Positions 1 through 8,972 of a stretch of DNA of 64,000 nt are shown piece by piece. Source of the DNA: Flavobacterium sp. (GTDB taxonomy: Bacteria > Bacteroidota > Bacteroidia > Flavobacteriales > Flavobacteriaceae); assembly GCA_023251135.1 (NCBI GenBank), contig JAHEZJ010000004.1, positions 62,001 to 126,000 on the forward strand, given 5' to 3'. Each line of letters starts with the position of its first letter. Within the stretch, counting starts at the first letter, position 1. The translations under genes and the position numbers were made by a program. Under the pieces are notes generated by a model. That model worked only from the letters and a program-made list of their open reading frames with translations, was not told the origin of the DNA and did no database searches.

Positions 1-2
1 TT

Positions 3-509
3 AAATACACCCTGAATAACGCCAAAGAAAACATCAACCAGGACAGTAAAGGTAATGTGACGATGAAAGGCAATCAATATGTATTGAATTTTATGGGAGT
101 AACGAAGATATTCGACGGTCAGAAAACATACACTATCGTTCCGGAAGATGAAGAAGTAACCATTTCTAAAGTAAACGAAAAAGACGATACTGCTATTACG
201 CCTTCAAAAATGCTGACTTTCTTTAATTCGGGATACAAATACAATATGGATATTGTTCAGAACGTAAAAGGAAGAAAAATTCAATACATCAAATTAGCCC
301 CCACAAATTCGAAAGACCAAAGAAAAGAGATTCTTTTAGGTATTGATGTTCAGACTAAACACATCTATAATTTGATTGAAACCGGAAAAAACGGAACAAA
401 AACCACTTTAACCGTTAATTCTTTTAAAACCAATCAGCCTTTATCAAAAAATCAATTTACATTTGTAGCGAGCAAATATCCAAAATACTACATCAATAAA
501 TTAGACTAA
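3..509 (+). CDS. lolA: LolA-like outer-membrane lipoprotein carrier (5' end outside window)
   Basis: This is the C-terminal part of a periplasmic LolA-type carrier, which ferries lipoproteins from the inner to the outer membrane. The reading frame is already open at base 3 and continues into the first in-window Met at base 57, so the true start lies upstream. Beta-rich segments typical of the open-barrel fold are visible (a stretch around FDGQKTYTIVPEDEEV, then a later stretch around LLGIDVQTKHIYNLIETG). No catalytic residues are expected in this family. The next gene begins 8 bases downstream on the same strand and is an LptF/LptG-type permease, so the pair fits an envelope-biogenesis operon. 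Family call is from overall pattern and length; no search was possible. Confidence 0.72.
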   Translation, partial: KYTLNNAKENINQDSKGNVTMKGNQYVLNFMGVTKIFDGQKTYTIVPEDEEVTISKVNEKDDTAITPSKMLTFFNSGYKYNMDIVQNVKGRKIQYIKLAPTNSKDQRKEILLGIDVQTKHIYNLIETGKNGTKTTLTVNSFKTNQPLSKNQFTFVASKYPKYYINKLD

Positions 510-517
510 TTACAAGG

Positions 518-1972
518 TTGAAAATTTTAGACAAATACTTACTAAAAACATTTCTGATTACATTTACTACGGTATTTGTAATCCTTTTTTTTATCTTCAT
601 ACTTCAAACCGTATGGCTCTTTATCTCAGAACTTGCAGGTAAAGATCTGGATTTGATACTGGTGGTAAAATTCCTTTTATTCTCGATGCCCCGAATCATT
701 CCGTTAGTTTTACCTCTATCGGTTTTACTGGCCTCTATTATGACTTTTGGAAATCTGGCTGAGAATTATGAATTCGCGGCCATGAAATCATCCGGAATAT
801 CGCTTCAAAGAGCGATGCGGGGTTTAATAGTGTTTATCTTTGTTTTAAGTATTGTCGCTTTTTGGTTTGCCAATAATGTGATTCCGTATGCGGAATACAA
901 GTTTATTAATTTTCGAAAAAACATCGCACAGGCCAAGCCTGCAATGGCAATTGCCGAAGGACAGTTTAATGATGTTGGATTCTACAATATTAAGGTCAAC
1001 AAAAAATCGGGAGAAAATGGAAACATTTTAACCGGTGTTACTATTCACGAAAAGCCAAACAATACCGGTGAAAACAAAACGGTCATTAAGGCTAAGAGCG
1101 GTAAATTAATGAGTAACGAAAAATCCAGCATTTTAAAATTAGTTTTAAATGATGGTTATTACTATCAGGATGTTACTCCGAAAAAATACGAGGATCGCGC
1201 CAAACTGCCTTTCATAAAAGGAGCTTTCAAAAAGCAGATCATCAATATCGACTTATCTGAATTAAACAAAACCGATGACGATAAGGAAAACATAAGCAAT
1301 ACAAACGGAATGCTAAATGTTAGCGAGCTTCGCTATACACTGGACTCTCTGAACAAAAATCTGGACAATGAAATCATTTCTTTTTCAGAAAACATCAATC
1401 AGCGTGTTGGAATCCGAAAATCGCCGCCAACCTTAAAAACAGCTATAAAGAAAAAAGATTTACCCAATAATCTTTTATCGCTCTATACCACCAAAGAGAA
1501 ATCTGATGTTCTTAAAATGGCCAGCAGCAATGTTACGAGCAACATCTATTCGATTGAAACCACACAAAACGATTTAAAAGACAAACAAAGAGACATTAAC
1601 AAACACCTAACGGCCTTATATGAAAAGTTCGTTATTGCGTTTGCCTGTTTCTTAATGTTTTTTATTGGCGCACCATTAGGAGCCATCATCCGTAAAGGAG
1701 GACTTGGTTTACCTATTGTTTTTGCAGTTTTAATTTTTATTACATTCCATTTCATCAATACTTTTGGGAAAAGACTTTCACAGGAAGGCGGAATGAGTCC
1801 GTTTATAGGATCATGGATGTCTTCTTTTATATTATTGCCTTTAGCTGTTTTATTAACGTATCGTGCTACTAACGACAACGGATTAATCAACTTCGATGCA
1901 ATTACAACTCCAATATCACAACTATTTCAAAAAATTTCAGAGCGGTTCTTCCCTGCTCAAAATCAAAAATAA
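518..1972 (+). CDS. LptF/LptG family (YjgP/YjgQ) permease
   Basis: 484-residue inner-membrane protein of the LptF/LptG family, the transmembrane half of the ABC exporter that extracts lipopolysaccharide for transport. Three hydrophobic segments lie in the first 120 residues (around TFTTVFVILFFIFILQ, RIIPLVLPLSVLLASIM and GLIVFIFVLSIVAFWF). A long polar domain follows, which in this family is the periplasmic jelly roll. Three more membrane segments lie at the C terminus, including the conserved FIGAPLGAIIRKGG region. The start is a TTG at 518 preceded by AAGG four bases away. Overlap with the next gene is avoided by only two bases before the RibB start at 1975, which suggests co-transcription. 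Which paralogue (LptF or LptG) cannot be decided here. Confidence 0.88.
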   Translation: MKILDKYLLKTFLITFTTVFVILFFIFILQTVWLFISELAGKDLDLILVVKFLLFSMPRIIPLVLPLSVLLASIMTFGNLAENYEFAAMKSSGISLQRAMRGLIVFIFVLSIVAFWFANNVIPYAEYKFINFRKNIAQAKPAMAIAEGQFNDVGFYNIKVNKKSGENGNILTGVTIHEKPNNTGENKTVIKAKSGKLMSNEKSSILKLVLNDGYYYQDVTPKKYEDRAKLPFIKGAFKKQIINIDLSELNKTDDDKENISNTNGMLNVSELRYTLDSLNKNLDNEIISFSENINQRVGIRKSPPTLKTAIKKKDLPNNLLSLYTTKEKSDVLKMASSNVTSNIYSIETTQNDLKDKQRDINKHLTALYEKFVIAFACFLMFFIGAPLGAIIRKGGLGLPIVFAVLIFITFHFINTFGKRLSQEGGMSPFIGSWMSSFILLPLAVLLTYRATNDNGLINFDAITTPISQLFQKISERFFPAQNQK

Positions 1973-1974
1973 TT

Positions 1975-3108
1975 ATGTCAACAACAAAAATACAACTGAA
2001 TACCATTGAAGAAGCTATTGAAGACATTCGTCAGGGTAAAGTAATCATTGTAGTCGATGATGAAGATCGTGAAAATGAAGGTGATTTTCTGGCTGCTGCT
2101 GAAAAGGTAACTCCGGAAATGATCAATTTTATGGCGACTCACGGACGTGGGTTAATTTGCGCTCCATTGACAGAAAGCCGTTGTAAAGAATTGGATCTAA
2201 GACCAATGGTTACCAACAATACAGATCATATGGAAACTGCTTTTACGGTTTCTGTTGATTTAAAAGGACATGGAGTAACCACTGGAATTTCAGCAGCTGA
2301 CCGATCTAAAACAGTCTTAGCACTAACCGATTCAAATGTTAAGCCACATGAATTGGCACGCCCGGGGCATATTTTTCCTTTGGTTGCCAAACAAGGCGGT
2401 GTTCTAAGAAGAACAGGACATACAGAAGCTGCAATTGATTTTGCGAGACTAGCTGGATTCAAGCCGGCTGGTGTAATTTGCGAAATTCTAAACGAAGACG
2501 GTACCATGTCCCGCCTACCGGAACTGGTTAAAGTAGCTAAAAAATTCAATTTGAAATTAGTTTCGATTGAGGATTTAGTAGCCTACAGAATGCAGCACGA
2601 TAGTTTGATTGTAAAAAAAGAAGATTTTGATATCGAAACACGCTTTGGAACTTTTAGGTTGAGAGCATACGAGCAGACTACCAACAAACAAATTCATATT
2701 GCGTTAACAAAAGGAACCTGGAATCTGGGAGAACCTATCTTAACGAGAATCAATTCTTCTCAGGTAAACAATGACCTGTTAGGAACATTAACCAATAATG
2801 CCGAGCAGCAATTAGACGATATGTTTAAGGTGATTAATGAAAATGGCAAAGGCGCTGTATTATTCATTAATCAGGACATGACGGCTGTGAATCTATTGAA
2901 TAGAATTGCAGAACTTAAAACCTTACAAGCAGGAGGAACAATGAAAGCACCAAAAGTGATCATTGACAGCAAAGATTACGGAATTGGCGCTCAGATCTTA
3001 CACGATATTGATATTTCAAAAATCAGACTGGTCTCTAACACGGAACAAACAAAACGTGTGGGAATGATTGGATATGGTCTTGAAATTACCGAATACGTAA
3101 GCTACTAA
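1975..3108 (+). CDS. ribB: 3,4-dihydroxy-2-butanone-4-phosphate synthase with degenerate GTP cyclohydrolase II-like C-terminal domain
   Basis: 377-residue cytosolic riboflavin-biosynthesis enzyme. Residues 1-205 are a full RibB domain that converts ribulose 5-phosphate to dihydroxybutanone phosphate: the acidic motif VVDDEDRENEGDF near residue 26 and the segment ARPGHIFPL and RRTGHTEAAID carry the metal and substrate ligands. Residues 206-377 align in layout with GTP cyclohydrolase II. However, the three Cys that bind zinc in RibA (in the stretch SxxCxC) are absent: the matching region reads RINSSQVNNDLLGTLTNN. The second activity is therefore unlikely and a separate RibA is expected elsewhere. 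No FMN riboswitch is seen; the gene starts two bases after the permease stop. Confidence 0.92.
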   Translation: MSTTKIQLNTIEEAIEDIRQGKVIIVVDDEDRENEGDFLAAAEKVTPEMINFMATHGRGLICAPLTESRCKELDLRPMVTNNTDHMETAFTVSVDLKGHGVTTGISAADRSKTVLALTDSNVKPHELARPGHIFPLVAKQGGVLRRTGHTEAAIDFARLAGFKPAGVICEILNEDGTMSRLPELVKVAKKFNLKLVSIEDLVAYRMQHDSLIVKKEDFDIETRFGTFRLRAYEQTTNKQIHIALTKGTWNLGEPILTRINSSQVNNDLLGTLTNNAEQQLDDMFKVINENGKGAVLFINQDMTAVNLLNRIAELKTLQAGGTMKAPKVIIDSKDYGIGAQILHDIDISKIRLVSNTEQTKRVGMIGYGLEITEYVSY

Positions 3109-3115
3109 ATAAATT

Positions 3116-3514
3116 ATGGGAACATTAGAAGAAAGAATTGCAAAATCGGAAACACACATTTTTAAAGCGGTTTTTCCGAGTACAACAAACCATTATGACA
3201 CTTTATTCGGAGGTACCGCACTTCATTTGATGGATGAAGTTGCTTTTATTTGTGCGACACGATTCAGCCGAAAAAAAGTAGTTACGATTTCAACCGGTCA
3301 AATTGATTTTAAAAAAGCAATTCCTGCCGGAACTTTAATCGAATTAGTAGCCAAAGTGATTAGCGTTGGAAGAACGAGCTGTAAAATTCACGTAGATATT
3401 TTTATGGAACAAATGTATTCCGAACTTCGCGAAACCGTAGTTTCAGGAACTTTTTCGTTTGTTGCGGTTGATGAAAACAAAAAACCAGTACCGGTTTTAG
3501 ACGACCTGGATTAA
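3116..3514 (+). CDS. Acyl-CoA thioesterase, hotdog fold (YciA-like)
   Basis: 132-residue cytosolic hotdog-fold thioesterase that hydrolyses acyl-CoA. Residues 24-40 contain the family's substrate-pocket motif NHYDTLFGGTALHLMDE (Asn, Gly-Gly and the Asp of the active site), followed by a beta-rich stretch through FSFVAVDENKKPVPV. Length matches the single-domain YciA-like group. It begins seven bases after the ribB stop, so it probably belongs to the same transcription unit. This gene marks the last clearly core-chromosome gene before the tRNA-Ser island. Confidence 0.88.
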   Translation: MGTLEERIAKSETHIFKAVFPSTTNHYDTLFGGTALHLMDEVAFICATRFSRKKVVTISTGQIDFKKAIPAGTLIELVAKVISVGRTSCKIHVDIFMEQMYSELRETVVSGTFSFVAVDENKKPVPVLDDLD

Positions 3515-3603
3515 TTTTTTCAAAAATCTTTTTCTCGTAAATACTGGTAATTAGACACTTGAAAATTATTAAAAAAAACTTTCAAAAAAAGTCTAAAAAA
3601 AGT

Positions 3604-3633
3604 TTTGAGAACCGAAAAAGCATCTTATATTTG
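3604..3633 (+). promoter_or_regulatory. Promoter of tRNA-Ser copy 1 (Bacteroidota type)
   Basis: TTTG at 3604-3607 and TATATTTG at 3626-3633, separated by 18 bases, match the Bacteroidota housekeeping pattern TTTG-N17-23-TAnnTTTG. The tRNA begins 33 bases after the -7 box. Confidence 0.7.
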
Positions 3634-3752
3634 CACTCGCAATCAGCAAATGATCTGCGACATACTGGAGAAATGGCAGAGCGGTCGAATGCGGCAGTCT
3701 TGAAAACTGTTGACTGTAACAGGTCCGGGGGTTCGAATCCCTCTTTCTCCGC
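3611..3752 (+). repeat. Direct repeat, copy 1: tRNA-Ser with its promoter region
   Basis: About 142 bases covering the -7 box, leader and the entire tRNA-Ser recur at 9122-9262 with one substitution and one single-base indel in the leader and an identical tRNA. The repeat stops just after the GC that follows the tRNA, and flanking sequences differ on both sides. Confidence 0.9.
3667..3751 (+). tRNA. tRNA-Ser (anticodon TGA), copy 1
   Basis: Acceptor arms GGAGAAA (3667) and TTTCTCC (ending 3750) pair perfectly, followed by discriminator G. The anticodon stem GCAGT/ACTGT encloses loop CTTGAAA with anticodon TGA at 3701-3703. A long variable arm and the T-arm core GGTTCGAATCC confirm a class II tRNA-Ser. 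CCA is not encoded. A nearly identical copy lies at 9177-9261; the pair brackets a defence-gene island. Confidence 0.95.
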
Positions 3753-3815
3753 GAAGGCCCAAAAACAAAGGAAAACAAGATTTTCAAAGTTTTTAAAAGA
3801 GCCTAAAAAAGAGGT

Positions 3816-3850
3816 AAACCCTGCAGATCCAACGATTTGCAGGGTTTTTT
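3816..3850 (+). terminator. Rho-independent terminator after tRNA-Ser copy 1
   Basis: Inverted repeat AAACCCTGCA ... TGCAGGGTTT followed by a T run at 3845-3850. Confidence 0.75.
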
Positions 3851-4471
3851 CTTTTATACAACTTTTCAATATTTATAAAAACACTCAAAAACTTTGTAGC
3901 AAAATCATGACACATTATAATTTAGAAAAGCTGTACCTCAGCAATATAAAGTGTTGCTAAATAAAGGTTCGAATGGCGGAGCGATCCTAACTATGTAGTT
4001 CAAATCCTGTCTCGAGAAAAATAAAAGATTCTAACTTCTCCGAGAAAACAAATTGATTTTGCTTGTCCTTCACATTAGATCAAAATTGGCCTATTTCCAT
4101 TAATAATCTTCCTTTGATTAGCTATCGAAGTAAAGGTCACGGAACTCTCACGACATCACAGCTACTTAAAATATCCCCAAAAGTATAATACTCTTTTAGC
4201 GTTTTGTTTAATTTGAGAAAATCTTCTACTTGAAATTGTAAAATCAGGTATTTATACTTACTTGTATGATTACAATAAATTTCACTTTTGCACATACTTA
4301 AAAATTTATTGATTTTGGATTTTGGAAGCATCCTTCTTTTTTGAGGATTTTAATTTCTTTGAGTTAATTTGTAAAAAGATGAACTTAAGCTATAATATGC
4401 TTTCCTAAATTATTAAAACATTCAACTATAAACAGCTTATAGTAATACAACCTTAAAATTACTTTGAATTA
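3851..4471. other. Gene-poor left end of island with tRNA-like debris
   Basis: About 620 bases with no convincing gene. Around 3966-4020 there is a jumbled tRNA-like stretch (TGGCGGAGCGATC near 3974 and GTTCAAATCCTG near 3998), resembling D-arm and T-arm pieces of a tRNA but unable to form a complete one. A 64-codon minus-strand frame at 4137-4331 has no recognisable features and is not called. Confidence 0.5.
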
Positions 4472-6193
4472 ATGAAACTATGCTTTATATGGGTTGAAAA
4501 CTACAAAGGTTTTGTCAATCAAGGATTTAATTTCGATACGGAATTTGAATATTATTATTCTTCTAACACTAGTAAAGTCTCTAGACAAAAAAATCGTCAC
4601 CACATTCATAATTTTTTTGGTGAAGGAATTACTGAAATCACAGGCATAATCGGTAGAAATGCTTCCGGAAAAACCAATATCTTAGAGCTTATCCAATATA
4701 TATCGGATGGTGCCAACACCATAATTAACACATCATTTCTAGCCATTTTTTCAGATTCGGGAAATACCCAAATCTATTTCTACAAAATAAATGAGCTCCA
4801 TTCAGATTTTCCAGCACATCTCAGAGAGTATGAAGGAAGAATCCCCGAAACTACATCTGTTTTCTTCTCAAATATTTTTGATGGCAGAAGACACAATTTC
4901 GGCAAAAGAATAATAAACATTAGCACCAATGACCTGCTAAATAGCCAATTTGGGGAAAATGTTAACAAAAATTACCAAAAGACAATTCAGCAACAGATTA
5001 AATTTATCAAAAGCCCTCAATTTAAATTTCTTGAGGAAGCGGAGATTGAAGTTGACAATTCACCGAATCTAAAATTAAAACCAGCGAAAGTAATTCTAAC
5101 TTCTCCAATATGGGCTAATATAACAAACAGGGTAAAAACATTCGAACTGAAATTGCAAAGGGAATATGAATATCAGTTTCCTATAAAAGATTTTGTCCAA
5201 AGTTTTAGAAAAAAAATTACTGATAACAAATCAATTAATTCTATCAGATATTTTACGGCATTTCTGGTCTATATCGATTTCATTCTTAACAGAGATATTT
5301 TAAAATATACAGACGAAAAGAGATACAAAAACAAAAATGAATATTTGAAAGTTTTAGAATCTCTTTTTAAAATTACTGAAGTCGATTCCAGAATTGATGA
5401 AATTTTCAAGTTTATTACTTCTGAATTTATGCTGGCAATAGACGAGCATTATAGTGTTTTTGAAACTGTGAAATTTCTGAAGAATTTGCAAGAATTTGAA
5501 TTAGATAGCCAAAGCAGCGATAATTTCAAACAGGATATAGGAACGTACTCCAACAGAAGGATACAATATAATCTTGACTACAACGACCGCATCGGCATCT
5601 TTTTAAATGGATATCTTGATGCTGTGACAAATCAAAGTTTGTCTTACGGCGTAGAATGGGCCGGAATTAGTAGCGGCCATAAGGCATATATTAATTTATT
5701 TTCAAATTTCTATGCTGCTGCTTCTAAAATTCGGGATCGTGATGTACTAATCTGCATTGATGAAGGGGATCTTTATTTTCATCCCAAATGGCAGACCGAA
5801 TTTTTGTTTAAACTAATTAAGATCTTGCCTAGACTTTTAAAGAAAAATTGCCAGCTCTTCCTGACTACGCATTCACCTTTTTTAGTTTCAGATTTGCCAA
5901 AAAATAATCTGATTTTTGTAGATAAAAATGAAAAAGGAATTTTAGAGGTCATTTCAAATAAAAGAATTGATGGACAAACTTTTGGCGGAAATATCGGCGA
6001 ACTGTACTTGGATGCCTTCTTTATGCAGGGCAATCTAATCAGTCATTTTGCGGCTTCTAAAATTCAAGAACTTGTGAACAAAGTACGAAAAGACAAAAGA
6101 TCAATTAACGAGGACGACTTTACTCTTTTGGAGCAACTTGGAGATCAACTCATACAAAAACAAATCCTAAATATATTACATGATAAAAATTAA
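4472..6193 (+). CDS. Septu-like (PtuA-type) AAA/ABC ATPase
   Basis: 573-residue cytosolic ATPase of the RecF/OLD-like AAA_15/AAA_21 group. The Walker A motif GRNASGKT lies at about residues 61-68, directly after a beta strand typical of SMC-like heads. Walker B is at about 424-431 (DVLICIDE) and the switch histidine follows in LFLTTHSPFLVSDLP. The ABC-signature region is probably the stretch GVEWAGISSGHKAYINLF. It overlaps the next gene, an HNH nuclease, by 14 bases. An ATPase plus HNH pair is the layout of Septu (PtuA/PtuB) anti-phage systems, in which the ATPase complex restrains the nuclease. No reverse transcriptase is present, so it is not a retron-Septu. PtuA proteins vary and other ATPase/HNH pairs exist, so the system name is an inference. 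Confidence 0.75.
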   Translation: MKLCFIWVENYKGFVNQGFNFDTEFEYYYSSNTSKVSRQKNRHHIHNFFGEGITEITGIIGRNASGKTNILELIQYISDGANTIINTSFLAIFSDSGNTQIYFYKINELHSDFPAHLREYEGRIPETTSVFFSNIFDGRRHNFGKRIINISTNDLLNSQFGENVNKNYQKTIQQQIKFIKSPQFKFLEEAEIEVDNSPNLKLKPAKVILTSPIWANITNRVKTFELKLQREYEYQFPIKDFVQSFRKKITDNKSINSIRYFTAFLVYIDFILNRDILKYTDEKRYKNKNEYLKVLESLFKITEVDSRIDEIFKFITSEFMLAIDEHYSVFETVKFLKNLQEFELDSQSSDNFKQDIGTYSNRRIQYNLDYNDRIGIFLNGYLDAVTNQSLSYGVEWAGISSGHKAYINLFSNFYAAASKIRDRDVLICIDEGDLYFHPKWQTEFLFKLIKILPRLLKKNCQLFLTTHSPFLVSDLPKNNLIFVDKNEKGILEVISNKRIDGQTFGGNIGELYLDAFFMQGNLISHFAASKIQELVNKVRKDKRSINEDDFTLLEQLGDQLIQKQILNILHDKN

Positions 6194-7214
6194 TGATCTT
6201 TCAAGTGTAGATTTAGATGATTTAGCAGAAATTCATTATAACAATCTAATTCTTTCTCCTCTGGTGTGCGGAACCAGATATCATTCGCGAGACTCACTTA
6301 TTGGCAGGATATCCACACAAAAAGACAAGGATAATACTGATGGAAATCATATTATGGTTTCTTTTTGGAATTTTCTTTTGGACAATAATTTTACAAATCT
6401 TAAAAGGGTAATAAAAGGTCATCCTGACGTTCTGGAAAATTTAATTGGTGAAATACATGCCCTGTGCGGTGTAAATTTCTTCTGCACTGATACTAATTAT
6501 AATGATACTGCCTTGACAGCAAACGGGATTATTGTCAAAAAGGTTTTTAACTATTCTAATTATCGAGGCAAAAAAGAATGCCGAACGAATTGTGAGAAAT
6601 TAAACCTACAATACTGTCCTTACTGCAACGAACAGCCAATCCAAGTCATTACGCAGATAGATGATGCAACAGCTGAGGAAGATACATTGGCCCTACTCCA
6701 GTTAGATCATTTCTATCCCCAGTCAAGACATCCCTATTTTGGATTATCCTTTTTTAATTTAATACCCGGATGCTCACCATGCAATGCACAGCTTAAACGT
6801 GAAAAACGATTTGCTAGAAACACTCATTTTAATCCATTTGAAAAAAGATTCGACGATTATTTTTTGTTTCAGATTGACAACTTAGCCCCTTCTTGCCCTG
6901 AAGACATAAGCATTTCGTATATAAACAAACAGCCTCATCCTACAAATGCTCTTATCGATTTTGAATTACTAGAAAGATATACGCATTATTCTCATAAAAG
7001 AGTTATTTACAAACTTGTTAAATCTTTCAAAAATCACAGTCCAAAAATTAATAACTCTATAAGTTTCCAGATCAAAAATCTATTTAATTTTGGAGAATCT
7101 CAGAAAATTGTGCTTCTTGAAAGCTCAAATGTTCCTTTGTCCATAGCAGATATAAACCATGTGCAGCTCGGCAAGCTTAAACGTGATGTTGCAATCCAGA
7201 TGGAAGTACTTTAA
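6180..7214 (+). CDS. HNH endonuclease, Septu-like (PtuB-type)
   Basis: 344-residue HNH nuclease, the probable effector of the pair with the overlapping ATPase. A zinc-binding pair CPYC at about residues 146-149 is matched by a second pair in GCSPCN at about 199-202. Between them is the catalytic stretch LQLDHFYPQSRHPYFGLSFFN (Asp-His at about 176-177 and a later Asn), the classic HNH betabetaalpha-metal layout. The N-terminal 130 residues and C-terminal 130 residues have no recognised motifs. The start ATG at 6180 lies inside the end of the ATPase gene, indicating translational coupling. Length is within the range of PtuB-like proteins, though longer than the smallest ones. Confidence 0.78.
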   Translation: MIKINDLSSVDLDDLAEIHYNNLILSPLVCGTRYHSRDSLIGRISTQKDKDNTDGNHIMVSFWNFLLDNNFTNLKRVIKGHPDVLENLIGEIHALCGVNFFCTDTNYNDTALTANGIIVKKVFNYSNYRGKKECRTNCEKLNLQYCPYCNEQPIQVITQIDDATAEEDTLALLQLDHFYPQSRHPYFGLSFFNLIPGCSPCNAQLKREKRFARNTHFNPFEKRFDDYFLFQIDNLAPSCPEDISISYINKQPHPTNALIDFELLERYTHYSHKRVIYKLVKSFKNHSPKINNSISFQIKNLFNFGESQKIVLLESSNVPLSIADINHVQLGKLKRDVAIQMEVL

Positions 7215-7383
7215 ATCTAGATTCCGTCTTCATACTTTAATAAACTTTGAAGTATTAATTACAGTCAATCAAACCCACCAGTAGAAACATCAGCAGGCTA
7301 GTAGATAGGTAAAAAAATGTAACTTCCCCTTCTTTCAATTTGTTGCTATTTAATAAAAAAACAAAAAATTGATCTTATAGTAT

Positions 7384-7641
7384 ATGATTTATTTAGCATT
7401 GGATACATGCGTCTCACTTAAACTTATAAAAGCTGATTTTAATCAACAGGACAACCCATTTGAAGAATTGCTCTATTGGATCGAAAACGATATGGCGGTC
7501 TGTATCACTATCGAAAACTTGTTAACGGAATGGAACAAGAATAAAGTCTCTAAAAGAAGAGATATTTGTCGCAAATCTAGAGATTTTTTTGGTTTAAGTA
7601 TGAGTTCATTTTTTTGCTTTAAAAATTTGTGCATAATATAA
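7384..7641 (+). pseudogene. Truncated PIN-domain nuclease (N-terminal fragment)
   Basis: An 85-codon frame opens with IYLALDTCVSLKLI, which carries the first catalytic Asp and the beta strand of a PIN-like ribonuclease. It continues through PFEELLYWIENDMAVCITIENLLTEW, resembling strand 2 and helix 2 with its conserved Glu. A PIN domain needs about 130 residues and further acidic residues, but here the frame degenerates after SRDFFGL into a short non-homologous tail and stops. I read it as a 5' remnant of a PIN-like gene rather than a functional enzyme. It lies between the Septu-like pair and the restriction-like gene. Confidence 0.5.
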
Positions 7642-7727
7642 AAAACTCGCATCTTTAATCCCAGTACTTCTTATAGCGCTACAAGGTTATGAGTTACTCC
7701 CAAAAACTTTAGCTGATTAAACTAATT

Positions 7728-7735
7728 TATATTTG
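7728..7735 (+). promoter_or_regulatory. -7 promoter box before the restriction-like gene
   Basis: TATATTTG fits TAnnTTTG and lies 17 bases before the ATG at 7753. A weak -33 element (TTTA at 7708-7711) is present 16 bases upstream, so only the -7 box is well supported. Confidence 0.5.
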
Positions 7736-7752
7736 TTAAAAATATCATTACG

Positions 7753-8634
7753 ATGGAATATTTATCATATGACATAAAAGATCAAATCATTCAGTGTTTT
7801 GGAAAATGTTTTCACTACAAAGATAATGTTGAAAGTTTTTTAAGATCTGCTGGTGTAAGTCGGGAACTTGCTCAAAAATATAAAGATGAAGCAAAATATG
7901 TTTGGGCAAGAAAAGTTTTAAATGATTTAGAAAATTTTGAAGATGGAAAAATTATTCAACGAAAAATTTTAGGCGAAATGTGCAAATTAAGAAATGTCCC
8001 TGCAGAAGTTCCAGATAGAAATGCTGGACTTGAAGCTCTAAGAAGACTGAAATCGCTTGTTGCTGAAAAACAGATTCAATTTGAGGAACAAAAAACTCAA
8101 ATAAAGTCAAGAGCAGAACAAATGAAAGATAGAGCACAAATAATTTTGGAAAGGAACAATAAATTAGTGGAACTCAAAAATTTGTTTTTCAAAGGGTTGA
8201 CTACAGAAGACAGACAAAAAGCAGGTTACGAATTAGAGCATATTTTAAAAGAATTATTTGCCATTTCCGAATTAGAATATAAAAAACCATATAAAACTGA
8301 AACACAACAAATCGATGGGCATTTCAAATTTGACGGCTTTAATTATTTAGTAGAAGCTAAATGGCGAAAAGATATGCCAAACGAAAATGAAATTGGTGGT
8401 TTTCAACGTAAAGTAAACACAAAATTAGATTCAACAAGAGGATTATTTGTTTCTGTAAATGGATATAGAGAAGAAGTTGTTTCTCAATTTAATGGACAAG
8501 GGGCTAATATAATTTTAATGAATGGAGAAGATTTGATTCATATTTTAGAAGGTAGAATTGAATTGAAAGAAGCACTACAAATTAAAGTTGATAAAGCTTC
8601 TCAATATGGAATTGTTTACACAAGAATCTTATAG
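7753..8634 (+). CDS. Restriction endonuclease-like protein, PD-(D/E)XK (Mrr-type) fold
   Basis: 293-residue protein with a predicted C-terminal DNA-cleaving domain. The PD-(D/E)XK core is visible: a helix with GYELEHILKELF at about 157-168, Asp in QQIDGHF at about 188, and the E-x-K of YLVEAKW at about 201-203. A beta strand with GLFVSVNGY follows. This is the Mrr_cat/Restriction_endonuc-like layout seen in type IV and related restriction systems that cut invading DNA. The N-terminal half is helical and charged (long EQ/K-rich stretch from about 105 to 140, probably coiled coil). It stands alone with its own promoter and no methyltransferase, consistent with modification-dependent restriction or an abortive role. 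Target specificity cannot be read from sequence. Confidence 0.72.
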   Translation: MEYLSYDIKDQIIQCFGKCFHYKDNVESFLRSAGVSRELAQKYKDEAKYVWARKVLNDLENFEDGKIIQRKILGEMCKLRNVPAEVPDRNAGLEALRRLKSLVAEKQIQFEEQKTQIKSRAEQMKDRAQIILERNNKLVELKNLFFKGLTTEDRQKAGYELEHILKELFAISELEYKKPYKTETQQIDGHFKFDGFNYLVEAKWRKDMPNENEIGGFQRKVNTKLDSTRGLFVSVNGYREEVVSQFNGQGANIILMNGEDLIHILEGRIELKEALQIKVDKASQYGIVYTRIL

Positions 8635-8870
8635 TAACTGTCATAACTACCGTTAAAACTAATTTGGTCTTGATAACTTTTTCTACTACAAAAGTTAATA
8701 TTAACTTTTCTCCTATTATCTTTCATATCACTTAAAACCTTTCGCAAGATTTAATATGTCATAAAAACATTTAACTCTATCTTTCAATCAATTAAGAATC
8801 ATAATGCAATTTTAAACGGATTTAAGTCGGCCTAGAACTTTCAAAATTTATAAAAACAATGAAAATTTCT

Positions 8871-8964
8871 ATGGCAGAATCGTGGCGCAGTACGGAAAGA
8901 AATATTAGATATGCAGTATAAAAAGCGGGATGCGATAATTTTGTTCGAATCCCTCTTTCTCCGC
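8871..8964 (+). repeat. tRNA-Ser 3'-end copy (candidate attachment site) with decayed tRNA-like leader
   Basis: The 22 bases at 8943-8964 (GTTCGAATCC...TCTCCGC) are identical to the 3' end of tRNA-Ser copy 1 at 3731-3752 and to copy 2 at 9241-9262. Upstream, 8871-8890 keeps D-arm-like pieces (TGGCAGAATCG, TGGCGCAG) but no anticodon arm. This is what an att site left by integration into a tRNA 3' end looks like. Confidence 0.75.
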
Positions 8965-8972
8965 GGAAGACG

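Noticed and set aside
1975..2000. FMN riboswitch before ribB
   Set aside because: Only two bases separate ribB from the upstream gene and no riboswitch fold is possible there.
3559..3960. 133-codon plus-strand frame running through tRNA-Ser copy 1
   Set aside because: It spans the tRNA and its terminator and encodes no recognisable domain; a chance frame.
4137..4331. 64-codon minus-strand frame before the Septu-like ATPase
   Set aside because: No motif, no promoter and low-complexity composition; probably non-coding.
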